Assembly (NCBI RefSeq): GCF_003002055.1
Contig: NZ_PVZF01000016.1
Location: 62,001 to 126,000 of the forward strand
Source of the DNA: Kineococcus rhizosphaerae
GTDB taxonomy: Bacteria > Actinomycetota > Actinomycetes > Actinomycetales > Kineococcaceae
DNA length: 64,000 nt
Direction: 5' to 3'
Shown here: positions 1-7,821 of the stretch, in pieces
Layout of the letters: every line of letters begins with the position of its first letter
Numbering within the stretch: the first letter of the stretch is position 1
Notes under the pieces: generated by a model
What the model saw: the letters and a program-made list of their open reading frames with translations, nothing else
The model's database searches: none
What the model was told of the DNA's origin: nothing
Program-made: the position numbers and the translations under genes

Positions 1-241
1 CGGCGACCAGGCCGTCCAGCGCCTCCACGACCTGCGCGCGCAGGCTCACGTCGGCGGTCGCCGCCAGGGCACGTCCCCCGGCGGCGGCGACCATCCGGGC
101 GGTGCCGGCCGCGGCGTCCGCGTCCAGGTCGATCACCCCGACGGCGGCACCCTCGCGGGCCAGGGCCACGGCGAACGCCCGGCCCATCCCGCTCCCGGCG
201 CCGGTCACGGCGACGACCTTGCCCTCGAGCCGCCCCGTCAC
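1..241 (-). CDS. Short-chain dehydrogenase/reductase (SDR), N-terminal part
   Basis: The gene runs off the left edge, so only about 80 residues are visible. They carry the classical SDR cofactor motif TGAGSGMG close to the N terminus and an acidic residue at the end of beta-2 (VIDLD), which usually favours NAD(H). The GTG start overlaps the stop of the EboE-like gene as GTGA, so it is translationally coupled and is the sixth gene of the minus-strand operon that begins at 5733. It is the third SDR of that operon. The substrate cannot be read from this fragment. The family call is secure; the function is not. Confidence 0.85.
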   Translation of the reverse strand, partial: MTGRLEGKVVAVTGAGSGMGRAFAVALAREGAAVGVIDLDADAAAGTARMVAAAGGRALAATADVSLRAQVVEALDGLVA

Positions 242-1476
242 GCCCGACCACCCTCCTGCGGGGACCCGGCTCCCCGGGTCACGACGTCGCGGACGAACTC
301 GAGCTCGCGGCTCACGTAGTCGACGACGTCACCCGTCTTGAGGTGGGCCGGCAGGACGTCCCACGTGTACGTCTCGATCTCCAGGTGCGCGGACTGCCGC
401 GTCGCGACGTGCGCGCGCAACGCGTCCTCGATCATCGGCCGCGTCGTGCGGAAGGGGCCGATGGCGTCCATGAACACCGGGACGTGGAAGTGGGTGCGCC
501 ACTCGACGTCGTCGCGCGGGTCGGCCCGCCAGGCGGCGATGGCGTCGGAGAGGTTCAGGAACCGCTGCAGGGTGCCGTCCTGGGCGCGCTGGGTGGTCTG
601 GCTCAGGTAGATGGTGTCGGTGAAGCGCTCCAGTTCGGCCACCTCCCGCTCGCCCACCGTCGGCACCCACAGGGCCGCGGCCGCCTGGAGCTTGAAGATC
701 GGCACCCCGTGGTCGGCCAGCAGGTCCAGCGAGGCCGTGAGGTCGTCGAACTCCACGCACTGGTGCCCCATGTCGAGCACGATCCCCAGGTGCCGCCGCA
801 GGGCGGCCGGTGCCTCGGACAGCGGCAGACCCGCTCGGCGGGCGAGGTGCCGGGAGGCCGCGCCGCTGAACAGGCGGGTGTCGAAGTACTCGACGGTCTC
901 GGCGATCGTCTCCAGGTAGCAGAAGGGCTCCGGCTCGATCGCCAGGACCACGCGGCGCCCCGTGCGGCGTTCCAGGTCGACCAGGTGGGCCGCGACGTCC
1001 AGCACGTTCCGGGTGAAGGCCTGGACGTACTCCTCGGACGTCACCTTGGGTTTGTAGGCCAGCGGCATGGTCTGGATGCTGGGCACGACGCCGTCGGGGG
1101 TGATCTCCGCCAGGACGTCGGCCACCCGGCAGGTGTACTCGGCACGGGCGTCGGTGGACCAGTCCGGTTCGTAGACGTCCTCCATGACGACGCGGTTCTT
1201 GAACGCCCCCTGGGGGAAGGCGTTGACCGTGTACACGTACAGGCCCTGGGCGTCCAGCCACTCCTTCAACCGGCGGCGTTCGGCCGCGTCCTCGGACAGG
1301 GTCCGCGCCGAGTCGCCCGAGATGCGCAGGGAGACGCCGAAGGGCCGGTCCGGGCTCACCCGGGCCTTCACCTGCGGCACGAAGGTCTCCAGGCTCTCGC
1401 GCATCTCGGGCCAGGTGTCGCCCGCGTGGACCAGGGTCGAGTACGTCAGGTCGCCGAGGGCGTCAGGCAGTCGCAC
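238..1476 (-). CDS. EboE-like TIM-barrel protein (AP-endonuclease-2 / sugar isomerase fold)
   Basis: This 412-residue protein resembles EboE, the xylose-isomerase-like TIM-barrel member of the ebo metabolite-traffic clusters. The N terminus has the family pattern LTYST-H-GDTWPEM, followed by SPDRPFGVSLRIS and the GLYVYTVNAFPQGAF segment. Metal-ligand-type residues of the fold appear in AIEPEPFCYLE and LDMGHQCVEFDD. The GTG start has a GAGGAGG ribosome site. In ebo clusters the gene sits beside a UbiA-type prenyltransferase; none is present here. Instead it lies between a creatinase-fold gene and an SDR in a probable small-molecule degradation operon. An isomerase, epimerase or hydrolase role on a polyol or sugar-like substrate is plausible but unproven. 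Confidence 0.8.
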   Translation of the reverse strand: MRLPDALGDLTYSTLVHAGDTWPEMRESLETFVPQVKARVSPDRPFGVSLRISGDSARTLSEDAAERRRLKEWLDAQGLYVYTVNAFPQGAFKNRVVMEDVYEPDWSTDARAEYTCRVADVLAEITPDGVVPSIQTMPLAYKPKVTSEEYVQAFTRNVLDVAAHLVDLERRTGRRVVLAIEPEPFCYLETIAETVEYFDTRLFSGAASRHLARRAGLPLSEAPAALRRHLGIVLDMGHQCVEFDDLTASLDLLADHGVPIFKLQAAAALWVPTVGEREVAELERFTDTIYLSQTTQRAQDGTLQRFLNLSDAIAAWRADPRDDVEWRTHFHVPVFMDAIGPFRTTRPMIEDALRAHVATRQSAHLEIETYTWDVLPAHLKTGDVVDYVSRELEFVRDVVTRGAGSPQEGGRA

Positions 1477-1503
1477 GGTCGTCCTCCTCGTGGTCGGTGG
1501 TCG

Positions 1504-2928
1504 TCATGCCGGAGTCACCGCACCGTTGCGCGACGCCCCGGAACCGGCGGCGGTGTTGAGGTGCGACTGGGGTTCGCGGCGGGTCGGCAGGGTTCCGCCG
1601 ACCGTGTGGTAGCGCGGCCCGGCGACGAGGAGTTCCTCGGCCGGGAACTTGGTGATGACCTCGCACCCGTCGGCGGTGACGACGACCTCCTCCTCGATGC
1701 GCGCCGCGCCCAGGCCGTCGGCCGAGGGCCAGTAGGTCTCCAGCGCGAAGACCATCCCCTCCTGGAGGACCTCGGGGTGGTCGAGGGAGACGAGGCGGCT
1801 GAAGATGGGTTTCTCCCAGATCGACAGCCCCACGCCGTGCCCGTACTGCAGGGCGAAGGCGGCCTCCTCGTCGGGGAACCCGAACTCCTGCGCGGTCGGC
1901 CACACGCTCACGACGTCCGCGGTGGTCGCGCCGGGGCGCACCAGGGAGATGGAGTGGTCCATGTACTCACGGGCCCGGACGTAGGCGTCCTGCTGCGCGC
2001 GCGAGGCGCTGCCGACCGCGAACGTGCGGTAGTAGCAGGTCCGGTACCCCATGTAGGAGTGCAGGATGTCGAAGAACGCCGGATCGCCGGGCCGGATGAG
2101 GCGGTCGGAGTAAACGTGCGGGTGCGGCGAGCACCGTTCCCCGGAGATCGCGTTGACCCCCTCGACGAACTCCGACCCCAGGTCGTACAGCGTCTTGCTG
2201 ACCAGGCCGACGCACTCGTTCTCCCGCACTCCCGGGCGCAGGAACCGGTAGAGGTCGTCGTAGGCGGCGTCGACCATCGACGCGGCCTGGGTGAGCAGTC
2301 CGATCTCGTCGCGCGTCTTGATGCGCCTGGCCTCGAGGAAGACCTGCTGCCCGTCGACGACCTGCACGCCCGCCGCCTGCAGGGCCAGCAGCACCGGCAT
2401 CTCGACGACGTCGACCCCCAGCGGTTCGCCCAGGACGCCGGCGGCGTCGAGCTCCTCGCGGACCTTGCGGGCCACCTCCTCGGCGATGCCCGCCTCCGGG
2501 GCGATGGCCCCGCGCAACGTGGAGATCCCCGCCCTCGAGCGGCTGACCGTCCCCGGCGCGGTCCCCGCGGCGGCACCGGCCGCCGTCGCCCCGTGGTGGG
2601 GGGCGTGCGGGTCGTCGCTGCCCACGGCCGGGGAGTCCAGCCAGGGGCTGTACATCTGGTGGTGCCGGGCGGCCGAGCCGAAGTCCCACACGACCGGTTC
2701 GCCGGTCCGGGTGAGCAGGGAGAACCGGATGAGCTTGTCCACGGCCCAGGTGCCGATGTGGGTGGCGGTCATGTACCGGATGTTCGTGAAGTCGAACGCC
2801 AGGACGGCACCGAGGTCGGAGCGTTCCAGCTCCGCGCGCAGGCGGGCCAGCCGTTCGGTCCGCAGCCGGTCCAGGTCGAGGCGCTGTTCCCAGTCCACGG
2901 CCGACTGGCCGAAGGTCGCGATGGCCAC
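1504..2928 (-). CDS. Creatinase-fold M24 family protein with incomplete metal site
   Basis: The 474-residue product has the two-domain layout of M24 enzymes: an N-terminal creatinase-type domain (about 1-215) and a C-terminal pita-bread domain. Conserved elements include the first ligand Asp in FFDI, the His in QYGHGVGLS (about residue 360), the Glu in FALETYW and the Glu in ARIEEEVVV. The usual second Asp of GY-x-x-D-x-x-R is replaced in GYRTCYYRT, so a normal dinuclear site is unlikely. Creatinase itself works without metals, so a C-N or C-O hydrolase is more likely than a peptidase. A low-complexity Ala/Gly insert lies near residues 117-135. The GTG start at 2928 has AAGGAG upstream. It is the fourth gene of the operon. 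Confidence 0.8.
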   Translation of the reverse strand: MAIATFGQSAVDWEQRLDLDRLRTERLARLRAELERSDLGAVLAFDFTNIRYMTATHIGTWAVDKLIRFSLLTRTGEPVVWDFGSAARHHQMYSPWLDSPAVGSDDPHAPHHGATAAGAAAGTAPGTVSRSRAGISTLRGAIAPEAGIAEEVARKVREELDAAGVLGEPLGVDVVEMPVLLALQAAGVQVVDGQQVFLEARRIKTRDEIGLLTQAASMVDAAYDDLYRFLRPGVRENECVGLVSKTLYDLGSEFVEGVNAISGERCSPHPHVYSDRLIRPGDPAFFDILHSYMGYRTCYYRTFAVGSASRAQQDAYVRAREYMDHSISLVRPGATTADVVSVWPTAQEFGFPDEEAAFALQYGHGVGLSIWEKPIFSRLVSLDHPEVLQEGMVFALETYWPSADGLGAARIEEEVVVTADGCEVITKFPAEELLVAGPRYHTVGGTLPTRREPQSHLNTAAGSGASRNGAVTPA

Positions 2929-2972
2929 GGGTTTCTCCTTGTCGAAGGGTTCGTCTGAGGGGTGCGGCCCGG

Positions 2973-4034
2973 TCAGGGGACGCGCACGAGGACCTTCTGG
3001 GCGTCGGACGCGGGGTCCAGGAGCCGTTCGAAGCCCTGGGAGACGACGTCGTCGATGGTGACGACGTCGGACAGGACCTTCTCCACGGGGAAGGTGCCCC
3101 CGGCGATCAGGCGCAGGACCCGGCCGAAGTCGTTCACGGGGTAGCACCAGGTGCCGACCAGCGTGAGGTCGCGGTTGGACAGGTCCATGGGGTCGATGCT
3201 GGCCGGGCGGGTGTGCAGACCCGTCTGCGCGACAGTCCCGGCCGCCCGGACGGCCGCCAGGGCGCTGCGCAGACCCGGTTCGCTCCCGGAGCACTCGACG
3301 GCGACGTCGGCCCCCAGGCCCTCGGTGCGCTCACGCACGAAGTCCGTGAGGTCCACGGCGGCCGGGTCGACGACCTCGGCGACACCGAAGGCCTCGGCCA
3401 GCGCCCGGCGGCGGGGGTTCGGTTCGGAGACGATGACCCGGGCCGCCCCCGACGCGGCGGCGTACAGCGCCGCGAGCGCCCCGATCGGCCCGGCCCCGGT
3501 GACGAGGACCGTGTCACCGGGGACCGTCCCGGCGCGGTCGACCCCGTAGGCGGCGACGGCTGCGGGTTCGACCAGCGCGCCCTGGACGTCGCTGACCTCG
3601 TCCGGCAGGCGCGTCACCAGGTGTTCCGGCACGACGATCTGCTCGGCCAGTCCACCACCGTCGTAGCTCAGGCCCACGCACGCCATGACGACGCAGAGGT
3701 GGTTCAGGCCCCGCCGGCAGAAGTAGCACCGGCCGCAGGTCACCAGGGGCATGACGACCACCCGGTCCCCGGCCCGGACGGACGTCACCTCCGGTCCCGT
3801 CTCGAGGACCTCGGCCGAGAACTCGTGCCCCATGACCTGGGGCAGCACGGAACCGTTCAAGGGGTGCGGCTGCGCCGGCGTCACGATGGGACCGGCGGCG
3901 AACTCGTGCAGGTCGGTGCCGCAGATCCCGCACACGATGGGGCGCAGCCGGACCCCGGTGGGACCGACGGCGCCGGGTTCGGGGACCTCCTGCACGCGCA
4001 GGTCGTGGGCGGCGTGGAAGACGGCGGCTTTCAC
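2973..4034 (-). CDS. Zinc-dependent alcohol/polyol dehydrogenase (MDR family)
   Basis: A 353-residue medium-chain dehydrogenase of the 2,3-butanediol/sorbitol dehydrogenase type. The catalytic zinc motif is in VCGICGTDLHE, followed by GHE. The structural zinc cysteines are in CGRCYFCRRGLNHLC, and the Rossmann motif is TGAGPIGALAAL. It should oxidise a secondary alcohol or polyol with NAD(P)+ in the cytoplasm. The GTG start has a GAAGGAG site. It is the third gene of the operon, between an SDR and the creatinase-fold gene, and probably feeds the same pathway. The substrate is not deducible. Confidence 0.9.
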   Translation of the reverse strand: MKAAVFHAAHDLRVQEVPEPGAVGPTGVRLRPIVCGICGTDLHEFAAGPIVTPAQPHPLNGSVLPQVMGHEFSAEVLETGPEVTSVRAGDRVVVMPLVTCGRCYFCRRGLNHLCVVMACVGLSYDGGGLAEQIVVPEHLVTRLPDEVSDVQGALVEPAAVAAYGVDRAGTVPGDTVLVTGAGPIGALAALYAAASGAARVIVSEPNPRRRALAEAFGVAEVVDPAAVDLTDFVRERTEGLGADVAVECSGSEPGLRSALAAVRAAGTVAQTGLHTRPASIDPMDLSNRDLTLVGTWCYPVNDFGRVLRLIAGGTFPVEKVLSDVVTIDDVVSQGFERLLDPASDAQKVLVRVP

Positions 4035-4091
4035 GGGTCGTTCTCCTTCGGGTCGGGCTCGTCGGGCGGCGGGCGGGCGCGGTCCGCGCCC

Positions 4092-4886
4092 TCACACGGC
4101 GGTGATACCACCGTCCACGGAGATCGCGGCGCCCGTGAGGTAGTCGACGCCCGGGGAGAGCAGGAAGAGCACGAGCCGCGCGATCTCGTCGGGGGTCCCG
4201 TAGCGGCCCAGGGGGGTTCCCTGGAGGAAACGACGTCGTTCGAACTCCGGGTCGTCGGGGTTGACCAGGTGCTCGGAACGGCTCATCAACGGCGTGTCGA
4301 CCGGGCCCGGGCAGATGCAGTTGACCCGCACGCCCGCAGCGGCACCCTCGGCGGCCGCGACGCGGGTCAGGCCCAGGACGGCGTGCTTGGTCGCCACGTA
4401 GTCCGCCCGCGCCGGTGCGCCCTTGAGGCTCAGCAGGGAACCCGTGTTCACGACGGCTCCGCCGCCGGCGGCCGCCATCACGGGCAGCACGGCCCGCAGG
4501 CCGAGGAACACCCCGTGGAGGTTGACGTCCACCACGGAGTACCAGGACTCCAGGGACGTCTCCGCCAAGGTGGTGTGCGCCCCTTCGACCCCGGCGTTGT
4601 TGAAGAAGAGCGTGGGGGCCCCGAAGACCTCCTGCACCCGCTCCACGTAGGCGGCGACCTGGTCGGCGTCGGTGACGTCCGCCGCGAACGGCTCGACGCG
4701 TGCCGCGCCGGTCCCCGCCTCCCCCGCGGTGCGTCGTGCGGCGGCCGCGTCCACGTCGACGGCGAGCACGTTCGCACCCGCTGCGTGCAGCGCCAGCGTC
4801 GTGGCGCGGCCGAGGCCGCTGCCGGCGCCGGTCACGACCGCGGTGCGACCCTGCAGGGAGGGTGTGGTCGCGAGGGTTTCGGTCAT
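4092..4886 (-). CDS. SDR family oxidoreductase (glucose 1-dehydrogenase / 3-oxoacyl reductase type)
   Basis: A complete 264-residue classical SDR. It shows the TGAGSGLG cofactor motif, the NNAG motif (FFNNAGVEG), a serine in NTGSLLSL, the YxxxK pair in YVATK, the PG segment CICPGPVDTP and the usual C-terminal DYLTGAAISVDGG. An Asp after beta-2 (AVDVD) points to NAD(H). It is the second gene of the operon. Classical SDRs of this type oxidise sugars, polyols or hydroxyacids. The ATG at 4886 has a weak CGGAG site. Confidence 0.9.
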   Translation of the reverse strand: MTETLATTPSLQGRTAVVTGAGSGLGRATTLALHAAGANVLAVDVDAAAARRTAGEAGTGAARVEPFAADVTDADQVAAYVERVQEVFGAPTLFFNNAGVEGAHTTLAETSLESWYSVVDVNLHGVFLGLRAVLPVMAAAGGGAVVNTGSLLSLKGAPARADYVATKHAVLGLTRVAAAEGAAAGVRVNCICPGPVDTPLMSRSEHLVNPDDPEFERRRFLQGTPLGRYGTPDEIARLVLFLLSPGVDYLTGAAISVDGGITAV

Positions 4887-4947
4887 CGTCGGGACTCCGG
4901 TCTGTCGTCGAGCGGGGAGAGCGGTCCGCGGGGGTGCTCAGAGGGAC

Positions 4948-5733
4948 TCAGTGGAAGACGACGCCGCCGTTGACGTCGAGGGAGGCGCCGGTGACGTACT
5001 CGGCCCGCGGCGAGGCCAGGAAGCAGAGGGCGTCGGCGATGACGTGCGGCGCACCGGCCACCTGCAGGGGGATCTTGGCCCACTCCTCGACGCGCACCTG
5101 CTCGACGTCGATCCCGCGGGCCGCGGCCTCCGAGGCGAGCGCGTCGCGGTGCATCGAGGTGTCGATGTTGCCCGGGCAGACCGTGTTGCAGCGCACGGCG
5201 GGCGCCAGTTCCGCGGCCAGCGACTGGACGAGGACGACCAGTCCGGCCTTCGCCGCGCAGTAGGCCGCGAAGTAGGCGTGGCCGGAACGACCCCACCACG
5301 ACGAGACCGCCGTCAGCGTCCCCCCGCCGTCGGCGGACAGCAGGTCGGCGAAGGAGTGCGCGACGAGGTAGGGCACGGTGAGGTTGTTGCGGAGCACCCG
5401 GTCCCACTCCTGCGGGCTGAGGTCGCCGATGCCCGCGGCCGTCTGGACCGTCCCGGCCACGAGCAGCAGGGAGTCCAGCCGGCCGCGCTCGCGACGCACG
5501 TCGTCGGCGAGACCCGCCACGGCGTCGGGGTCGGCCAGGTCGGTGCGGTGTCCGCTGACCTGCAGCCCGGTCCGTTCCCGCAGGTCCGCGGCGACCTCGT
5601 GCACCGCCTCGACCACGTCGACCAGGACGAGGTCGGAACCCGCGTCGGCGAGACGTTGCGCGGTGGCCCGGCCGATGCCGCCGGCGGCTCCCGTCACGAG
5701 GGCGACCTGCCCACGACCCCACTGCTCGGACAC
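4948..5733 (-). CDS. SDR family oxidoreductase, first gene of operon
   Basis: A complete 261-residue SDR with TGAAGGIG at the N terminus, a Ser in AVSSWWGRSG, the YxxxK pair in YCAAK and the C-terminal YVTGASLDVNGG. The usual NNAG motif is altered to LLVAGTVQ, which is not rare among sugar or polyol SDRs. The GTG start is preceded by GAGGAG. This is the promoter-proximal gene of the minus-strand operon, divergent from the ketopantoate-reductase-like gene. The roughly 200 bases between them hold the probable control region. Confidence 0.88.
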   Translation of the reverse strand: MSEQWGRGQVALVTGAAGGIGRATAQRLADAGSDLVLVDVVEAVHEVAADLRERTGLQVSGHRTDLADPDAVAGLADDVRRERGRLDSLLLVAGTVQTAAGIGDLSPQEWDRVLRNNLTVPYLVAHSFADLLSADGGGTLTAVSSWWGRSGHAYFAAYCAAKAGLVVLVQSLAAELAPAVRCNTVCPGNIDTSMHRDALASEAAARGIDVEQVRVEEWAKIPLQVAGAPHVIADALCFLASPRAEYVTGASLDVNGGVVFH

Positions 5734-5787
5734 ACCTGCTCCTCTTCGTCGAGTTCCGCCGTCGGCCTCTGCGCCGTCGACGTCTGG

Positions 5788-5863
5788 TGTTCACCGTCAC
5801 TGAACGCCATGCCGGAGCGCGCTGTCAAGACGACGATCGGGCCGATCTTTTGTTCACTGTCAC
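5788..5863. promoter_or_regulatory. Direct repeat TGTTCACYGTCAC in divergent promoter
   Basis: TGTTCACCGTCAC occurs at 5788-5800 and TGTTCACTGTCAC at 5851-5863, 63 bases apart, or about six helical turns. The first copy is also part of a small inverted repeat (GTTCA, 7 bases, TGAAC). Both lie between the divergent SDR operon and the reductase/XRE operon. A TAGCGT -10-like element at 5888-5893 is a candidate promoter for the rightward genes. The co-transcribed XRE-cupin protein is the obvious candidate binder. That link is inference. Confidence 0.5.
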
Positions 5864-5943
5864 GCGACAAGAACCGACGTGGCGGGCTAGCGTGGATCCC
5901 CGGTGCGCGACGCGGCGCACCCGACCGCACGGGAGGCACTGTG

Positions 5944-7017
5944 GTGGACAGGACCAGGATCGCCGTGCTCGGCACGGGCGCCAACGGAGCCGCGGTGGCG
6001 GCCGACCTGACGCTGGCCGGGCGCGACGTCACGCTGATCGACCAGTGGCCGGCGCACGTGGAGGCCATGCAGCGCAACGGCATCACGATCGACGACGGCC
6101 AGGGTTCGACGGTCGTCCCGGTGCGCGCCCACCACCTGTGCGACGTGGCCGGGATGCGGGACCGCTTCGACGTGGTCCTCGTCGTCCTGAAGGCCTACGA
6201 CACCCGCTGGGGCGTCGAACTCGTCCGCAACGTGCTGGCCGACGACGCGATCGTCGTCGCGCTGCAGAACGGGATGACGACGGCCGACGTGTCCGACGTC
6301 GTCGGGCCCCACCGGACGATGGGGGCGGTCCTGGAGATCTCCTCGACGCTGTTCACCCCCGGCGTGGTCGAGCGCCACTCCCCGCGCGAACGCTCGTGGT
6401 TCGCCGTCGGCGCGGTCGACGACGCCGCCCGCGGGCGTGAGCAGCAGGTCGCGGAACTGCTGCAGCACTCCGGCACCGTGCAGGTCTCCCGGGAGATCCT
6501 CTCGGCGAAGTGGATGAAACTGGTGCTGAACGCGGCCGAACTCGTGCCCTCGGCCCTGCTGGACCTGTCGATCGCCGACGCGGCACGCCGACCCGGGATG
6601 CCCGAACTCATGGTCCGCGCGGGTCTGGAGGCCGTCGCCGCGTGCCGCGCCGACGGTCACCGACTGGTCGGTATCTTCGGTCTGGACGATCCTGACGAGG
6701 ACGTCGAGGGCGCAGGACCGGAGGACTACGTGCGGAGCCTGGTGGACAAGCTGCTGGCGGACTACGTCCGTCCCACGACCCTGTCGACGGTCCTGCAGGA
6801 CTGGCGCCGCGGTCGCCGGTGCGAGGTCGACCAGATCAACGGGCACGTCGTGGACGTCCTGCGCGCGCACGGGCGCGCGGCTCCCGTCAACGCGGCGGTG
6901 GTCGAGCTGGCCCACCGGGTCGAGGCGGGCGAACGGGCCCGCGGCCCGGAGAACCTCGGGCCGCTGCTCGACCTGGCCGGCTGCCCGCGCCCGGCGTCCG
7001 TGGGCGGTGAGCGGTGA
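5944..7017 (+). CDS. Ketopantoate-reductase-family (ApbA/PanE) oxidoreductase
   Basis: The 357-residue protein begins with the Rossmann motif LGTGANGAAVAADL and has the ApbA N-terminal signatures VVLVVLKAYDT and ALQNGMT, then the C-terminal helical domain with KWMKLVLNAAE, the conserved Lys-Asn region. It probably reduces a 2-keto acid or related carbonyl with NADPH, or oxidises the reverse. It need not act in pantothenate synthesis, because it sits beside a catabolic operon and an XRE-cupin regulator. GTG at 5944 is preferred over GTG at 5941 because it lies seven bases after GGGAGG. Its stop overlaps the regulator start (GTGA). Confidence 0.85.
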   Translation: MDRTRIAVLGTGANGAAVAADLTLAGRDVTLIDQWPAHVEAMQRNGITIDDGQGSTVVPVRAHHLCDVAGMRDRFDVVLVVLKAYDTRWGVELVRNVLADDAIVVALQNGMTTADVSDVVGPHRTMGAVLEISSTLFTPGVVERHSPRERSWFAVGAVDDAARGREQQVAELLQHSGTVQVSREILSAKWMKLVLNAAELVPSALLDLSIADAARRPGMPELMVRAGLEAVAACRADGHRLVGIFGLDDPDEDVEGAGPEDYVRSLVDKLLADYVRPTTLSTVLQDWRRGRRCEVDQINGHVVDVLRAHGRAAPVNAAVVELAHRVEAGERARGPENLGPLLDLAGCPRPASVGGER

Positions 7018-7760
7018 CCTTCGACCGCGTCGCCGAGGCCATCCGCGCGCACCGGACGGCGATGGGCTGGAGCCTGCGCGAACTCGGCGCCCGGACCGGG
7101 GTGTCGGCCAGCCTGCTCTCGCAGATCGAGACCGGCAAGTCCCAGCCGTCGGTCACCACGCTCTACGCGCTCGTCAACGTGCTGGGTCTCTCGCTCGACG
7201 AGGTGCTCGTGGACCCGCCGCCGCACTCCGACGGGCACTCCGGCGGACGCGCGGCCGGGGCCGCTGCGGCGCCGGCCGCGCAGGACACCGCCGGCCCCGC
7301 GCTCCCCGGCGCGGGCTCGGAGTTCACGCGGGCCGTCGCGGACCTGGACCAGCACGACCGGCCGCACTGGGACACCGTCATGCGTCCGGGGCTGCGTCCC
7401 ACGCTGGAGCTGGAGTCCGGGGTCGTCTGGGAGAAGCTGGCCGACTCGTCCGGTTCGCTGGTCGACAGCCTCCTCGTGACGTACCAGCCGGGCGGCAGCT
7501 CCTCCTCCAGCGGGAAGCTCAGCCAGCACACCGGCGTCGAGTACGCCTACCTGCTGGAGGGCGAGCTCACGCTGCAGCTGGAGTTCACCCGGCACGTGAT
7601 CCACCCCGGTGACTCGTTCTCGTTCGACTCCTCGCGGCCGCACCTGTACCGCAACGAGACGGACCGGCCCGCGCGGGGGGTGTGGTTCGTCCTGGGTCGC
7701 CGGACCGGTGCCCTGACGCCGGAGGCGTTGCAGGCGCTCGGTCTCGCCCCGGAGCGCTGA
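7014..7760 (+). CDS. XRE-family regulator with C-terminal cupin domain
   Basis: The 248-residue protein has an N-terminal helix-turn-helix (about 8-60, LRELGARTGVSASLLSQIE), a Pro/Ala/Gly-rich linker, and a C-terminal cupin with HTGVEYAYLLEGE and HPGDSFSFDSSRPH. Such proteins sense small ligands through the cupin and control adjacent catabolic genes. It is translationally coupled to the reductase and divergent from the SDR operon, whose promoter region carries a 63-base-spaced direct repeat. Transcription ends at the palindrome at 7762-7815. Confidence 0.92.
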   Translation: MTFDRVAEAIRAHRTAMGWSLRELGARTGVSASLLSQIETGKSQPSVTTLYALVNVLGLSLDEVLVDPPPHSDGHSGGRAAGAAAAPAAQDTAGPALPGAGSEFTRAVADLDQHDRPHWDTVMRPGLRPTLELESGVVWEKLADSSGSLVDSLLVTYQPGGSSSSSGKLSQHTGVEYAYLLEGELTLQLEFTRHVIHPGDSFSFDSSRPHLYRNETDRPARGVWFVLGRRTGALTPEALQALGLAPER

Positions 7761-7761
7761 C

Positions 7762-7815
7762 ACGGGTGCACGGAGGGGGCCGGTCCCGCGGGACCGGCCC
7801 CCTCCGTGCACCCGT
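7762..7815. terminator. Bidirectional palindromic terminator (27-bp arms)
   Basis: A perfect 54-base palindrome with 27-base arms and no loop spacer (centre CCCG/CGGG) lies between the convergent XRE-cupin and sugar-binding-protein genes, one base after one stop and six bases from the other. It is very GC-rich and lacks a clear U-tract, as is common for actinobacterial terminators. It can work for both strands. Confidence 0.85.
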
Positions 7816-7821
7816 CTCACC

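Noticed and set aside
1504-2928. Creatinase-fold protein as DMSP lyase DddP
   Set aside because: DddP is an M24-fold enzyme of similar length, but its metal ligands are needed and one Asp is missing here; the operon gives no support.
343-2958. Long plus-strand ORF of 871 codons
   Set aside because: It is opposite the EboE-like and creatinase-fold genes, has no recognisable domain and shows the Arg/Gly/Val composition of an antisense shadow in GC-rich DNA.
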